From positions 19,953 through 83,952 of the forward strand of contig NZ_BMHE01000034.1 in the NCBI RefSeq assembly GCF_014640555.1: 64,000 nucleotides of DNA. The letters are read 5' to 3'. Below, in pieces: positions 23,365 to 31,946 of this stretch. The position numbers and the translations under genes were made by a program. How positions within the stretch are numbered: position 1 is the first letter of the stretch; the number at the start of each line of letters is the position of its first letter. The DNA comes from Paenibacillus marchantiophytorum (GTDB taxonomy: Bacteria > Bacillota > Bacilli > Paenibacillales > NBRC-103111). The notes under the pieces were generated by a model. It ran no database searches and was not told the DNA's origin. It saw only the letters and a program-made list of their open reading frames with translations.

Positions 23365-25527
23365 ATGGTTTTACGGTCAGATGTGAAACGCCCACTATCC
23401 GTTGTACTAATTATGCTGCTGCTAAGTCTGATGATCGCTTGGCTGCCAAGTCGCGCCAGTGCTGCGGGCACGAGCTACTATGTTGATTCTATCAACGGAA
23501 GCGACAGCAACAGCGGAACAAGCACGAGTGCGGCTTGGCAAAGCTTAGCAAAAATTAACAGCACGACGTTTCAACCGGGCGATCAAGTATTATTTAAGGC
23601 GGGGGGGATCTGGAACGGCCAATTGTGGCCAAAAGGTTCCGGTTCAGCAGGGCAGCCTATTGTCATTAATCAATATGGCACAGGCAGCAAGCCGATTATC
23701 AATGGGGGCGGTTCGACCTTCGCGCAAACCATTGCAAACTCCACGACGGCTTATAATACAGGCACTGTTTTTTTGCGCAACCAGCAATATTGGGAAATTA
23801 ACAATTTGGAAGTGACCAACTACAATCCATCCGTGGATAATAGTTCGAATGCGAATGCGCTTTATGCAGGGATCTTCTTCGTCATTGACGCGAATGAAAG
23901 CGATCAGGTTTACAATCATATTTATATCCAAAATTGTTACATTCACGATGTCAATGGCTACAAAAATGCTGGAGCAAAGGAAAATGGAGGCATCATCGGT
24001 ACGATCGTGGGTACATATACGACATCACAAGCTACGATTTCCCGGTTCAACGACGTACATATTGTAGGCAATACGATACGCAAAGTAGATCGTGTAGCCA
24101 TTCGCGCAGCCGCGCACAAAACGTACACGAACGATAATTCGTTCGGAACTACGGCAACGTCTACGTATGGCGCTTGGAATACGAATTTTTACATTGCCAA
24201 TAACACGATGACGGACATTGGCGGAGACGGCATTATTTTGCGGGATACCGACGCTGCGGTTGTAGAGTACAACGTGGCAACGAGCTTCGGAACGAGAATT
24301 GCCTCCTCCAATGCAATCGCCGCTATTTGGCTGGCGGTGGCCAAAAATTCCGTTTTACAGTATAACGAAGCCTACGGCGGACCTATCTCGAATCAAGATG
24401 GATGCGCTTACGATTTTGATTACTATTTGGAAAATACGACGTACCAATACAATTACAGCCATGATAATCCGATGGGCTTCATGCTTTTAATGGGCGGCAA
24501 CAAAAACGATGTGATGAGGTATAACGTCAGCCAAAATGACGGACTTATTTTCAGACATTTTGCTTCAAATGAAACGAATCCCGCCTATATGTATAACAAT
24601 GTCTTTTACTACGATGGGCAATCCAATAAAATTAGCGCGGATACGACGGTGAAAACAGGATATACCTTTTATAATAATATTTTCTATAATGCAAGTGAAA
24701 CGAATACGACGAACTGGAACAGCAATCTTGGCGTGAATACGTTCAGCAACAATCTGTTCTACGAAGCGAGCGGGACGCATTCGGCGAGCGAGCCTGCGGA
24801 TGCCTATAAACTGACGGTTGATCCTAAATTCCAGAATCCAGGCGGTGCCGGTATTGGTTTGGCAACGGCTGCAGCTTACCAATTGCAGACCGGATCTCCG
24901 GCTATTGCGGCAGGCAAGCTTGTAGCGAATAACGGCGGCAAGGATTACTTTGGCAATCCAGTTTCAAGCACGCTTGCACCAAGTATGGGCATCTATGAAG
25001 GAACGGGCGTTGCAGGAGTTAATCCAACTGCATTCACAGCAGTGGACGACTCATTCGCCAGGGACGGCAGCTATGCGGGCACGAACCAAGCGGGTACGTC
25101 AGCGGCCACGGTTGAGGTGAAGGCCGATGCTTCTTCCTATGCGCGGGAAGGTTATTTTAAATTTAATTTTAGCGCGTATTCAGGTACGATTGGCAATGCG
25201 GTCATTACCCTGACGCCGACAGCTGCCGGCGCTGCAGGCATTCAGAATAGAGTGGAGTTGGTCGCTAACAACACGTGGACCGAGGGTGCTCTTACTTGGA
25301 ATAACAAACCAACATCAACGACGGTACTAGGCAATTATACGATTACGGCAGGAACGCCGATCCAAATCAATGTTACCTCACAAGTGCAAGCTGCAATGGC
25401 AAGCGGGAAAAAAATCTCCATTCGCGTGTATAACACGAACGCTGCGGCAAGCACGAATTTGGTCTCTTACGCTTCAAGTGAGAACAGCAATGCGGCCTTG
25501 CGTCCGACTCTGAACATCACGCCTTAA
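23365..25527 (+). CDS. Secreted right-handed beta-helix protein with C-terminal DNRLRE/CBM96-like domain
   Basis: 720 residues from ATG 23365 (AAAGGAGG 9 bases upstream). A signal peptide ends at ASAAG. YYVDSINGSDSNSGTSTSAAW is the start of many pectate-lyase-like beta-helix proteins; residues ~60-540 are full of short N-rich coils (NNIFYN, YNVSQND, NNTMTDIGGDGI). From about 565, DDSFARDGSYAGTN and NTWTEGALTWNNKP mark the DNRLRE (CBM96-type) module. It is likely a secreted polysaccharide lyase or hydrolase. I cannot name the substrate. The candidate cre upstream suggests carbon catabolite control. Confidence 0.85.
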   Translation: MVLRSDVKRPLSVVLIMLLLSLMIAWLPSRASAAGTSYYVDSINGSDSNSGTSTSAAWQSLAKINSTTFQPGDQVLFKAGGIWNGQLWPKGSGSAGQPIVINQYGTGSKPIINGGGSTFAQTIANSTTAYNTGTVFLRNQQYWEINNLEVTNYNPSVDNSSNANALYAGIFFVIDANESDQVYNHIYIQNCYIHDVNGYKNAGAKENGGIIGTIVGTYTTSQATISRFNDVHIVGNTIRKVDRVAIRAAAHKTYTNDNSFGTTATSTYGAWNTNFYIANNTMTDIGGDGIILRDTDAAVVEYNVATSFGTRIASSNAIAAIWLAVAKNSVLQYNEAYGGPISNQDGCAYDFDYYLENTTYQYNYSHDNPMGFMLLMGGNKNDVMRYNVSQNDGLIFRHFASNETNPAYMYNNVFYYDGQSNKISADTTVKTGYTFYNNIFYNASETNTTNWNSNLGVNTFSNNLFYEASGTHSASEPADAYKLTVDPKFQNPGGAGIGLATAAAYQLQTGSPAIAAGKLVANNGGKDYFGNPVSSTLAPSMGIYEGTGVAGVNPTAFTAVDDSFARDGSYAGTNQAGTSAATVEVKADASSYAREGYFKFNFSAYSGTIGNAVITLTPTAAGAAGIQNRVELVANNTWTEGALTWNNKPTSTTVLGNYTITAGTPIQINVTSQVQAAMASGKKISIRVYNTNAAASTNLVSYASSENSNAALRPTLNITP

Positions 25528-25614
25528 ATTACAGGGTCGAAGTTCAGATCATTCGAACAAGGGTGTGCTCTTGACCGGCATGCCCTTGTTTGTCCATAGA
25601 AAGCTGGTGATTGT

Positions 25615-26565
25615 GTGAAAGTGAAGAAGCTAATCGTGCTGGTGACAAGTATCGTTCTGATTATTGGGGTTGGGGGTGCTGCCTTAGGCTATACGAGCAA
25701 TAGCATGCAGGACGAAACCGTAGTTGCCCAAATCAATGGCATTCCCCTTGAAGCCCGCGAGTTTAAGCTTGTTAGGCAAGAGCTGAGAAGTACAACGCCT
25801 CCAGAGAAACTGCAGGAACAGACACTTCAAATGCTGGCTGCGATCAAAGTGGAACAAAGCTGGGCCAAAGAGAAAGGGCTGGTAGATGATTTGAGCTATC
25901 GGCAGGTGTTGAAGCGCTGGAACGCAGAGAATGCGCGCAGAAAACAAGCGGTTCAGGAAAAGAAACCGATTTATGGACCGATGCAATACGATGAACGCGG
26001 TTTTTATGAATATGAACTGTCTAATCTGCGAATTCGCTTGAAGGAGGCTTTGTCCAAGGATGAGTTTAAGCTATCTGAGGAAGCGTTGAAACAGAAATAT
26101 GAGGAGATCAAGGAGCAGCAGTTTAAGAAGCCTGACGCTATCCGTATCCAGAAGATTGCGATATCAGATCAGGGGGGGCAAGGAAAGTCCCAAATGGCCC
26201 CGGTAATGGACAAACTGGCGAAGGGGGAAAGTTTCGCTGAGCTGGCCAGAAACTTGGCGGGGGAAGGAGGCGGCTGGGAACTAACCCTTGATGCGAGCAA
26301 TCAAAAACAGGCATCAGAGGCAGCGCCTATTTTGTTGGAACATGCACTGAAGCTCTCGCAGGGACAACAAAGTCCGGTTTTCGAAGAAAATGGCGCAACC
26401 TTTGTGATAAAATGCGTGCAGCGCACCGACAACGGATTCGAGCCGTTTGATCAAGTGAAGCGACTGGTCCAGTCCTTTTATGTAGAAGAGTCGTATAGGC
26501 AAGAGATGGAACGAAAACTGCAATCGGCAGCAACGGAAGTGGTGAAGGCGCTCATTCCCGAATAA
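25615..26565 (+). CDS. Membrane-anchored PpiC/SurA-like peptidyl-prolyl isomerase (foldase)
   Basis: 316 residues from a GTG start. An N-terminal hydrophobic segment at ~5-25 (LIVLVTSIVLIIGVGG) is not followed by a lipobox cysteine. VVAQINGIPLEAREF is the usual start of SurA-N-type chaperone domains. A parvulin-like region spans about 175-285 (IRIQKIAI, KLAKGESFAELARNL, LSQGQQSPVFEENGATFVIKC). It probably helps fold exported proteins and may serve the secreted protein encoded just upstream. The 3' end overlaps the convergent minus-strand gene by 14 bases. It is less conserved than PrsA, so the enzymatic activity is uncertain. Confidence 0.8.
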   Translation: MKVKKLIVLVTSIVLIIGVGGAALGYTSNSMQDETVVAQINGIPLEAREFKLVRQELRSTTPPEKLQEQTLQMLAAIKVEQSWAKEKGLVDDLSYRQVLKRWNAENARRKQAVQEKKPIYGPMQYDERGFYEYELSNLRIRLKEALSKDEFKLSEEALKQKYEEIKEQQFKKPDAIRIQKIAISDQGGQGKSQMAPVMDKLAKGESFAELARNLAGEGGGWELTLDASNQKQASEAAPILLEHALKLSQGQQSPVFEENGATFVIKCVQRTDNGFEPFDQVKRLVQSFYVEESYRQEMERKLQSAATEVVKALIPE

Positions 26566-27334
26566 CATAGCCTTGCTCAAGCGTCGTCTCTGTGAAACCA
26601 GCCAGATGGCGAGCTGAATAGTCGATGGGGTTGTCTTGACCTATGAAGATCATATTAGTTACGTCTCTGCCTCCATCGGCGCGCAGCAAGAACACTTTGG
26701 TATAGGCAAAAGCTTCGCGAAGCGTCGTATGAATGGCTTGTATGTACCGGTCTTGAATCCCTATGCCGAACAAGTTCATGATGAGGGCTCCACCGGGGTG
26801 AAGCTTGTCAAGGGCAACCTGGAAGAACTCTAATGAGGTCAGATGACGCGGCGTGCCACTGGAAGTGAAGGCATCCACAATGATGCAATCATACGTGCCT
26901 GGATGTTCACTGGCAAGCAAGTCGCGACCATCGCCAACCCGCACGTTGTCCCGGCTATAGCCGAAGAAACGCCTGCTTAATTCCACGACTTTCTCATCAA
27001 GCTCCGCGATCACAAATCGCTTGTCCGAGAAATGGCTTGCGATGGTCCCAATGCCATGTCCAATGACAAAAACATCCTCGAAAGAGGGATGATTGACTTC
27101 CATCAGGTGAATAATAGCCCTTGGATATTCAAATAGAATGCGCGCTGGATTCGTTACATCGATTGCCCCTTGAATGGCCTCATTGGAAAATTGCAGGACG
27201 CGAAAGTGCCCTTTGTCCCCATAAAGCTCGGAGGTCTCATACACAGAAATGACATGGTTGTTACTGATTTCTCTAGCCAATAGTTGCAAGTTGATGATCT
27301 CCCGTTGTGAATGTTGTTTCTCAAGTATAGTCAA
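26552..27334 (-). CDS. Spermidine-synthase-like SAM-dependent methyltransferase fold protein
   Basis: 260 residues. The Rossmann core carries VFVIGHGIGTIASHF (nucleotide loop), VIAELDEKVVELSRRFF (acidic residue after beta-2) and VGDGRDLLA, then YDCIIVDAFTSSGTPRHLTSLEFF, which follows the spermidine synthase pattern of an Asp followed by a proline/serine-rich gate. The N-terminal beta tetramerisation domain of true spermidine synthases is short here. It could be an aminopropyltransferase or a methyltransferase-like homologue. It overlaps the 3' end of the foldase gene and shares a divergent intergenic region with the redoxin-MCP gene. Confidence 0.8.
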   Translation of the reverse strand: MTILEKQHSQREIINLQLLAREISNNHVISVYETSELYGDKGHFRVLQFSNEAIQGAIDVTNPARILFEYPRAIIHLMEVNHPSFEDVFVIGHGIGTIASHFSDKRFVIAELDEKVVELSRRFFGYSRDNVRVGDGRDLLASEHPGTYDCIIVDAFTSSGTPRHLTSLEFFQVALDKLHPGGALIMNLFGIGIQDRYIQAIHTTLREAFAYTKVFLLRADGGRDVTNMIFIGQDNPIDYSARHLAGFTETTLEQGYVIRE

Positions 27335-27426
27335 TTAGGCTCGTAATTTCTATGAGAACGGATGTAATGAGGCGTGCAGTCTTGGAGCAAGGGCAGATAG
27401 AGATTTATTAGTCCGCAAACATAAGA

Positions 27427-27469
27427 AATGACCCGCTAAGGCTATTGGCCTAAGTTTGGGTCATTTTTT
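27427..27469 (+). terminator. Intrinsic terminator in the gap between two divergent genes
   Basis: AATGACCC pairs with GGGTCATT; an inner TAAGGC...GGCCTAA pairing can extend the helix, and a run of T follows. It is oriented for plus-strand transcription but lies before, not after, the next plus-strand gene. It may close a small RNA or act as a leader attenuator for the redoxin-MCP gene. Confidence 0.7.
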
Positions 27470-27576
27470 GTCGGATTTGCAATTAATTTATACAGAATTA
27501 AGTGGATATAAGTCCCATTTTCAGCTACACTGAAGAATGAAAATGACCGAATATCAAGCAAAATTGGGGTGGCAAT

Positions 27577-28911
27577 ATGGCTAAGAAAGGTTTATCGATC
27601 GGCAAGAAAGCAGCACCGTTTCGACTAGATTCTACACAAGGCATGAAAGGCCTGGAAGATTTCAAGGGCAAACCGCTGGTGATCATTTTCTTGCGCGGAA
27701 CCTGGTGTCACAACTGTCAGAAACAGATGCCGGAGTTAAATGACTATTATCAACGCTTTTTGGATAAAGGCGTTAATCTCATTGCGATTGCAGGGCAAAA
27801 GCTAATCAATATTAAACCTTACGTGGATGCCAATCGCATCAAATTTCCGATCCTGTCTGATGAAACCAGAGAAGTCATTAAATCCTATGAAGTGTTCACG
27901 CCGATCAAATGGGATTCCTTCCGTATTGCCATTCCAAGTACGTATATTATTGATGAAAACCAAATGATCCGCTATTCCTATATTGGTGAGAATCAAGCTG
28001 ACCGTCCATCGGCAAAGGAAATATTGGAAGTGATCGACACCCTTGCGATCGTCTCTCAGGAAGATGCATCGATTCAAGAGGAGCTTCCAGTTTTTCTAGC
28101 GAATATGAAGTCCACGCTTGAGCACGTGAATACGTCTGCAGGCTATGTAACGAAAAGCATCGAAGGCAATCTTCATAATATTGAGGGATTAAAGGGAGCT
28201 TCTCAGCGAAATTTCGAACACTTGGAAGGCGCAGTCGATAATTATCAAAAGAAATCTGGCGAGTTAACGGAATTCAGCCAGCAGTTGAACACGACGTCTC
28301 ATGAATTCACTGATATTCAGCAAATGAATGAGCAGTTGAGTCTTAATATTCAAACGACTCGCGGATTGATGGATGAACTCATCAGCATGACGAATGTCGT
28401 CAACGAGATGAGCTCGGTGATTTCCCAAATTTCCCGGCAAACGAAAATTCTTGCCTTGAATGCGTCGATTGAAGCAGCCCGCGCAGGTGAGCATGGCAAA
28501 GGCTTCGCCGTAGTTGCGCAAGAAGTGAGCAAGCTGGCGCATGGCACGGAAGAGTCAGCGGGTAACATTACGGCGCAGCTGCAAGCGATTGATGAGAAAA
28601 TCAATCAAAGCTTCTCATCGTTTGCCACATTTGAGGATACCATGAATACGGTAAGAGAACGGATTTCCGATAATTCGTCGCAGATTCTGGCCATTTCTGA
28701 GGGCATTAAGAGCATCGCAGATGACTCTCTGCTGTTAGGCGATGCGCTGAACCAGATCAAGGAGAGCCAGCATGACGCGCAGATTGATTTGAGTAAAATT
28801 CAAGAAGTGGAAACGGCGATTAATTCCGAAGTGAATGATATTCTGCATGATATGCACTATCATGTGGATCAGTTGAATGCTTTGGATGAGAGAGCTAGAA
28901 AGAAGAAATAA
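27577..28911 (+). CDS. Redoxin (AhpC/TSA-type thioredoxin fold) fused to a soluble chemoreceptor signalling domain
   Basis: 444 residues. Residues 1-~156 form a peroxiredoxin-like thioredoxin fold (FLRGTWCHNCQKQMPEL, with C44-x-x-C47; IPSTYIIDENQMIRYSYIG). A linker of helices and coiled coil (about 165-250) leads to a methyl-accepting chemotaxis protein signalling domain, whose conserved hairpin tip ILALNASIEAARAGEHGKGF is at about 291-310. There is no membrane helix and no HAMP domain, so the protein should be cytoplasmic. The parts suggest a receptor whose input is thiol redox state or peroxide and whose output is CheA/CheW. A GGGGTGG site precedes the ATG. The frame is uninterrupted, so the fusion is not a frameshift artefact. 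Confidence 0.9.
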   Translation: MAKKGLSIGKKAAPFRLDSTQGMKGLEDFKGKPLVIIFLRGTWCHNCQKQMPELNDYYQRFLDKGVNLIAIAGQKLINIKPYVDANRIKFPILSDETREVIKSYEVFTPIKWDSFRIAIPSTYIIDENQMIRYSYIGENQADRPSAKEILEVIDTLAIVSQEDASIQEELPVFLANMKSTLEHVNTSAGYVTKSIEGNLHNIEGLKGASQRNFEHLEGAVDNYQKKSGELTEFSQQLNTTSHEFTDIQQMNEQLSLNIQTTRGLMDELISMTNVVNEMSSVISQISRQTKILALNASIEAARAGEHGKGFAVVAQEVSKLAHGTEESAGNITAQLQAIDEKINQSFSSFATFEDTMNTVRERISDNSSQILAISEGIKSIADDSLLLGDALNQIKESQHDAQIDLSKIQEVETAINSEVNDILHDMHYHVDQLNALDERARKKK

Positions 28912-28932
28912 ACATAGCACACTCAGTTAAAT

Positions 28933-28971
28933 GAGGCTGTCCTTAAGGTTGCGAACCTTGGGGGCAGTCTC
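28933..28971 (+). terminator. Two-helix terminator (family D) after the redoxin-MCP gene
   Basis: GAGGCTG pairs with CAGTCTC (one wobble), and an inner AAGGTT-gcg-AACCTT helix occupies the loop. The T run is weak (CTTGTGCTTC). The layout matches the terminators at 7776 and 31815. Confidence 0.6.
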
Positions 28972-29121
28972 TTGTGCTTCTCGCAGGAATGTAAAGGCTA
29001 ACTGGCAGGGAATATGGTAATATGAAGAGGCTTGCCTTTGAGAATAAAGTCATAGCACAACGAAGGAAAATAAGGATATGCTGGAGAAGCGTCAAACATC
29101 ATAGGAATGGAGCGCTGCTTG

Positions 29122-29799
29122 ATGCGTTTTAAAGATGTATTTTCAATAATCGGACCTTCCATGATAGGTCCTTCCAGTTCTCATACGGCAGGTGCAGTTC
29201 GCTTGGGACGCGTTGCTCGTCAGCTGTTAGGCGAGCTGCCGTCCAAAGCTGAAATTACGTTATATGGTTCTTTCGCTGATACATATAAAGGGCATGGTAC
29301 CGACTTGGCGCTCATTGGGGGACTGCTGGATTTCGAAACCGATGATCCGCGCATTCCAACGGCTGCGGAAGAGGCGGAGTCGCTGGGTGTCGAGATTGCC
29401 TTCCGTACGAGCAAGGATAAAGCAGACCACCCTAATACCGTTCGATTCCGGATATCCTCGGCAGGCGCAGAAGTGGTGATGACGGGCGCGTCGATCGGAG
29501 GCGGCAATGTGGAGATTGTGAACGTCAATGATTTTGATGTGAAGTTTACTGCGGTTTACCCGACACTCGTCATTTCCCATCATGATCGGCCTGGGATGAT
29601 TGCAGACATCACCACCTTGCTGGGGCGTAACCAGATTAATATCGGATTCATGGATTTAGACCGCAAAGGCCGCGATCGTGAGGCCATGACTGTCATAGAA
29701 ACGGATGCAGCCCTGTCAGATACGCTAGTTCAAGAGCTGCTGCAATTAAGCATGATCACTACTATTCGCAAAGTGGATCTCGCAGAAAGAGGCGATTAA
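29122..29799 (+). CDS. sdaAB: L-serine dehydratase, beta subunit
   Basis: 225 residues from ATG 29122 (GGAG 9 bases upstream); an ATG at 29107 has poor spacing. SIIGPSMIGPSSSHTAGAVRLGR is the family signature with an active-site-adjacent SSSHT motif. Residues ~145-220 form a C-terminal ACT domain (TLVISHHDRPGMIADITTLLG), the usual serine-sensing regulatory module. With SdaAA it forms the two-subunit [4Fe-4S] L-serine ammonia-lyase that gives pyruvate and ammonia. The sdaAA gene starts directly after the stop. Confidence 0.95.
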   Translation: MRFKDVFSIIGPSMIGPSSSHTAGAVRLGRVARQLLGELPSKAEITLYGSFADTYKGHGTDLALIGGLLDFETDDPRIPTAAEEAESLGVEIAFRTSKDKADHPNTVRFRISSAGAEVVMTGASIGGGNVEIVNVNDFDVKFTAVYPTLVISHHDRPGMIADITTLLGRNQINIGFMDLDRKGRDREAMTVIETDAALSDTLVQELLQLSMITTIRKVDLAERGD

Positions 29800-30684
29800 A
29801 TGAGGTTCCGTACCTTGAAGCAGCTAGCTGAGCTATGTAACGCAGAAGGAAAAACGATTGCCGAAATCATGCTGGCCGATCAAAGCCAGGAATCAGGCAA
29901 ATCGGCGGACTATGTATTTGAGAAAATGCGGGCTTACTATCAGATTATGAAAGACGCTGTGACCAAAGGGCTCACGGAAGATACGACATCCCGAAGCGGA
30001 CTAACGGGGAAGGATGCGCAGCGTGTGGCCAGCTATTTAACCACCACGGAAGCATCGTTGGGAGAAGAAGCTTGCAAAGCCATGGCATATGCGCTGGCCG
30101 TATCCGAAGTGAACGCTTCGATGGGGCGCATTATTGCTACGCCAACGGCCGGTTCATGCGGGATTATTCCGGGCGTATTCATCAGCAGTCAGCAGCGATT
30201 CGGTTGGGATGACGATCATATGGTGAACGGCTTGTTAAGCGCGGGCGCTATCGGCTACGTCATTGCCAATAATTCCTTTGTATCAGGGGCCGAAGGCGGC
30301 TGCCAAGCTGAGGTCGGTTCTGCCATTGGCATGGCAGCGGGAGCACTCGTGGAGCTGCGCGGCGGCACGCCGGAGCAAGCGATGCATGCGGTTGGACTGG
30401 CGCTCAAGAACACACTGGGCCTCATCTGCGACCCGGTCGGCGGGTTGGTTGAGATTCCTTGCATCGTGCGCAACGGATTCGGGGCGGTGAATGCGATGGC
30501 TGCGGCCGATATGGCTTTGGCCGGCGTTAGATCGGTCATCCCATCGGACGAAGTCGTCCAAGTGATGTACGAAGTGGGCACGGCGATGCCGGAGAAGCAC
30601 CGGGAGACCGCGAAGGGCGGCCTTGCGCAGACGCCAACCGGTCAACAGATTATGAAGGAGCTTAATCTGGGGAAGAAGCGATAA
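29800..30684 (+). CDS. sdaAA: L-serine dehydratase, alpha subunit ([4Fe-4S] type)
   Basis: 294 residues, normal for the catalytic subunit of the two-gene enzyme. TPTAGSCGIIPGVF, EGGCQAEVGSAIGMAAGALVE and GLICDPVGGLVEIPCIVRN carry the cysteines that hold the iron-sulphur cluster. The start codon follows the sdaAB stop without a gap, so the two are coupled. Serine made from glycine and 5,10-methylene-THF would link it metabolically to the gcv genes, but the loci are separate. It is followed by a family B repeat and not by an obvious terminator. Confidence 0.95.
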   Translation: MRFRTLKQLAELCNAEGKTIAEIMLADQSQESGKSADYVFEKMRAYYQIMKDAVTKGLTEDTTSRSGLTGKDAQRVASYLTTTEASLGEEACKAMAYALAVSEVNASMGRIIATPTAGSCGIIPGVFISSQQRFGWDDDHMVNGLLSAGAIGYVIANNSFVSGAEGGCQAEVGSAIGMAAGALVELRGGTPEQAMHAVGLALKNTLGLICDPVGGLVEIPCIVRNGFGAVNAMAAADMALAGVRSVIPSDEVVQVMYEVGTAMPEKHRETAKGGLAQTPTGQQIMKELNLGKKR

Positions 30685-30701
30685 AGAGTCTGCCATTCGG
30701 G

Positions 30702-30980
30702 GTGATCGCTGAGTTACCCGGACTGCCTCGCGCGGAGGGAGGGAACTACAGGGCGCTATTCTAGCAAGAAGTGTCCTTATCGCGAGGTTGAGGGAACTAC
30801 AGTTCGCTATTTTGCTGTTTCATGGGAAATTCAGCTCTTTTCGTGGAAATAAGACCCTGTAGTTCCGCTATGACCCTCGTATCCCAACTATTTGTCTAAA
30901 TAGCGTCCTCAAGTTCCCTTAATCGGTTTTGTCGCTAAGAAGAGGCTCATCTCTCAGGGCGGCAAAGCCGTTTTTCGTGT
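30702..30980 (+). repeat. Family B repeat, copy 1 (four-arm inverted-repeat element)
   Basis: About 279 bases closely match 54896-55172. Arms are GGGAACTACAG at 30741, GGGAACTACAG at 30792, CTGTAGTTCC at 30857 and its degenerate form ending AGTTCCC at 30908-30918, with spacings 51/65/51. The outer pair can extend to about 20 bp (GGGAACTACAGGGCGCTATT with AATAGCGTCCTCAAGTTCCC). Ends share GTGATCG...GAGTTACCC on the left and ATCTCTCAG.GCG...AGCCGTTTTT on the right. No coding potential is evident. Confidence 0.9.
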
Positions 30981-31034
30981 TAGTTTTCCGAAAAATTGGC
31001 ATCCTAAACGTATCACATGTGAAGGAGCGTTTAG

Positions 31035-31802
31035 ATGCCAAAAATAATGATTTGTTTAGGGTTATCCTGCCTACTCGCGATTGTTGCCGGATGCTCACAT
31101 CCGTCAAGAGTTCATCAGCAAAGCGTGCAAGAGCCAGCCAAACTTACAACAGAACGTCAAACCGACAATAGAATGTCCAATTGGAATCTAACAATTAAGG
31201 ATGCTGAACTTTATACGGGCGATTTGGGGATCGGCCTGCCGGCTAAGGCCCCTCAGACTAAAAGCCAGGAGGTCGGAGGCCAGCCTTCATCAATTACATC
31301 CAATAGTGCGACAATGATGCAGGTGTTTCCGGATACTTCCGTTGTCCCCAAATCCGGAGGCATAGTGGAGAACGTGATCGATACGGCGATGACTTATTTG
31401 GGAACAGCGTATGAGTATGGTTCGAATCGGGCTGATCCAAGCACGTTTGATTGTTCGGACTTCACGCACTGGGCATATCTATATGCGCTTGGCATGGATT
31501 TACCGACAGATTCAAGAGGCCAAGCGGCTTATGTAGAAACCTTTTCCGGGCGAAAGTATACGGATGTTCAACTTGCACAGCGGGGGGATTTATTGTTTTT
31601 TATAAGCTACAGAGGTAATACTGCCGCTGATTATGCAGGCTTAGATGCCTCGCAGAAAGTCATTACCCATACAGGTATTTATTTGGGGGATGGTAAAATC
31701 ATTCATACGGCTTCGCAGAAAACAGGCGGGGTACGGATTGATCAGATTTTTGACAATCATCTGCAATACCGCTTTGTTGTCGGTGGAAGCGTACTGGAAT
31801 AG
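31035..31802 (+). CDS. NlpC/P60-family cell-wall hydrolase lipoprotein
   Basis: 255 residues with GAAGGAGC 7 bases before the ATG. The signal CLLAIVAGC gives lipobox IVAGC. A linker of about 90 residues follows. The NlpC/P60 domain runs from about 115 to the end: FDCSDFTHWAYL (catalytic Cys), ITHTGIYLGDGKIIHT (catalytic His) and a third His or polar residue near IFDNHLQYRF. Such enzymes cleave peptide cross-links of peptidoglycan, often D-Glu to diamino acid bonds. It would work outside the membrane, as a lipid-anchored autolysin or spore-wall enzyme. Confidence 0.9.
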   Translation: MPKIMICLGLSCLLAIVAGCSHPSRVHQQSVQEPAKLTTERQTDNRMSNWNLTIKDAELYTGDLGIGLPAKAPQTKSQEVGGQPSSITSNSATMMQVFPDTSVVPKSGGIVENVIDTAMTYLGTAYEYGSNRADPSTFDCSDFTHWAYLYALGMDLPTDSRGQAAYVETFSGRKYTDVQLAQRGDLLFFISYRGNTAADYAGLDASQKVITHTGIYLGDGKIIHTASQKTGGVRIDQIFDNHLQYRFVVGGSVLE

Positions 31803-31814
31803 CCGAACAAATGG

Positions 31815-31857
31815 AGGCTGACTCACAGGGTTGTATACCTAGCGAGCAGCCTTTTTT
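31815..31857 (+). terminator. Intrinsic terminator (family D) after the NlpC/P60 gene
   Basis: AGGCTG pairs with CAGCCT, extended by CTCaCAGG/CCTaGcGAG inside, followed by six T. Confidence 0.85.
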
Positions 31858-31946
31858 ATTTGCTTGTTTATTATTACATCAAGCTTAATTCGGGTTATAA
31901 TCGGTACATAGCAGAAGATTTAGGCGTGTGAAAAGGAGTGGCTGAA

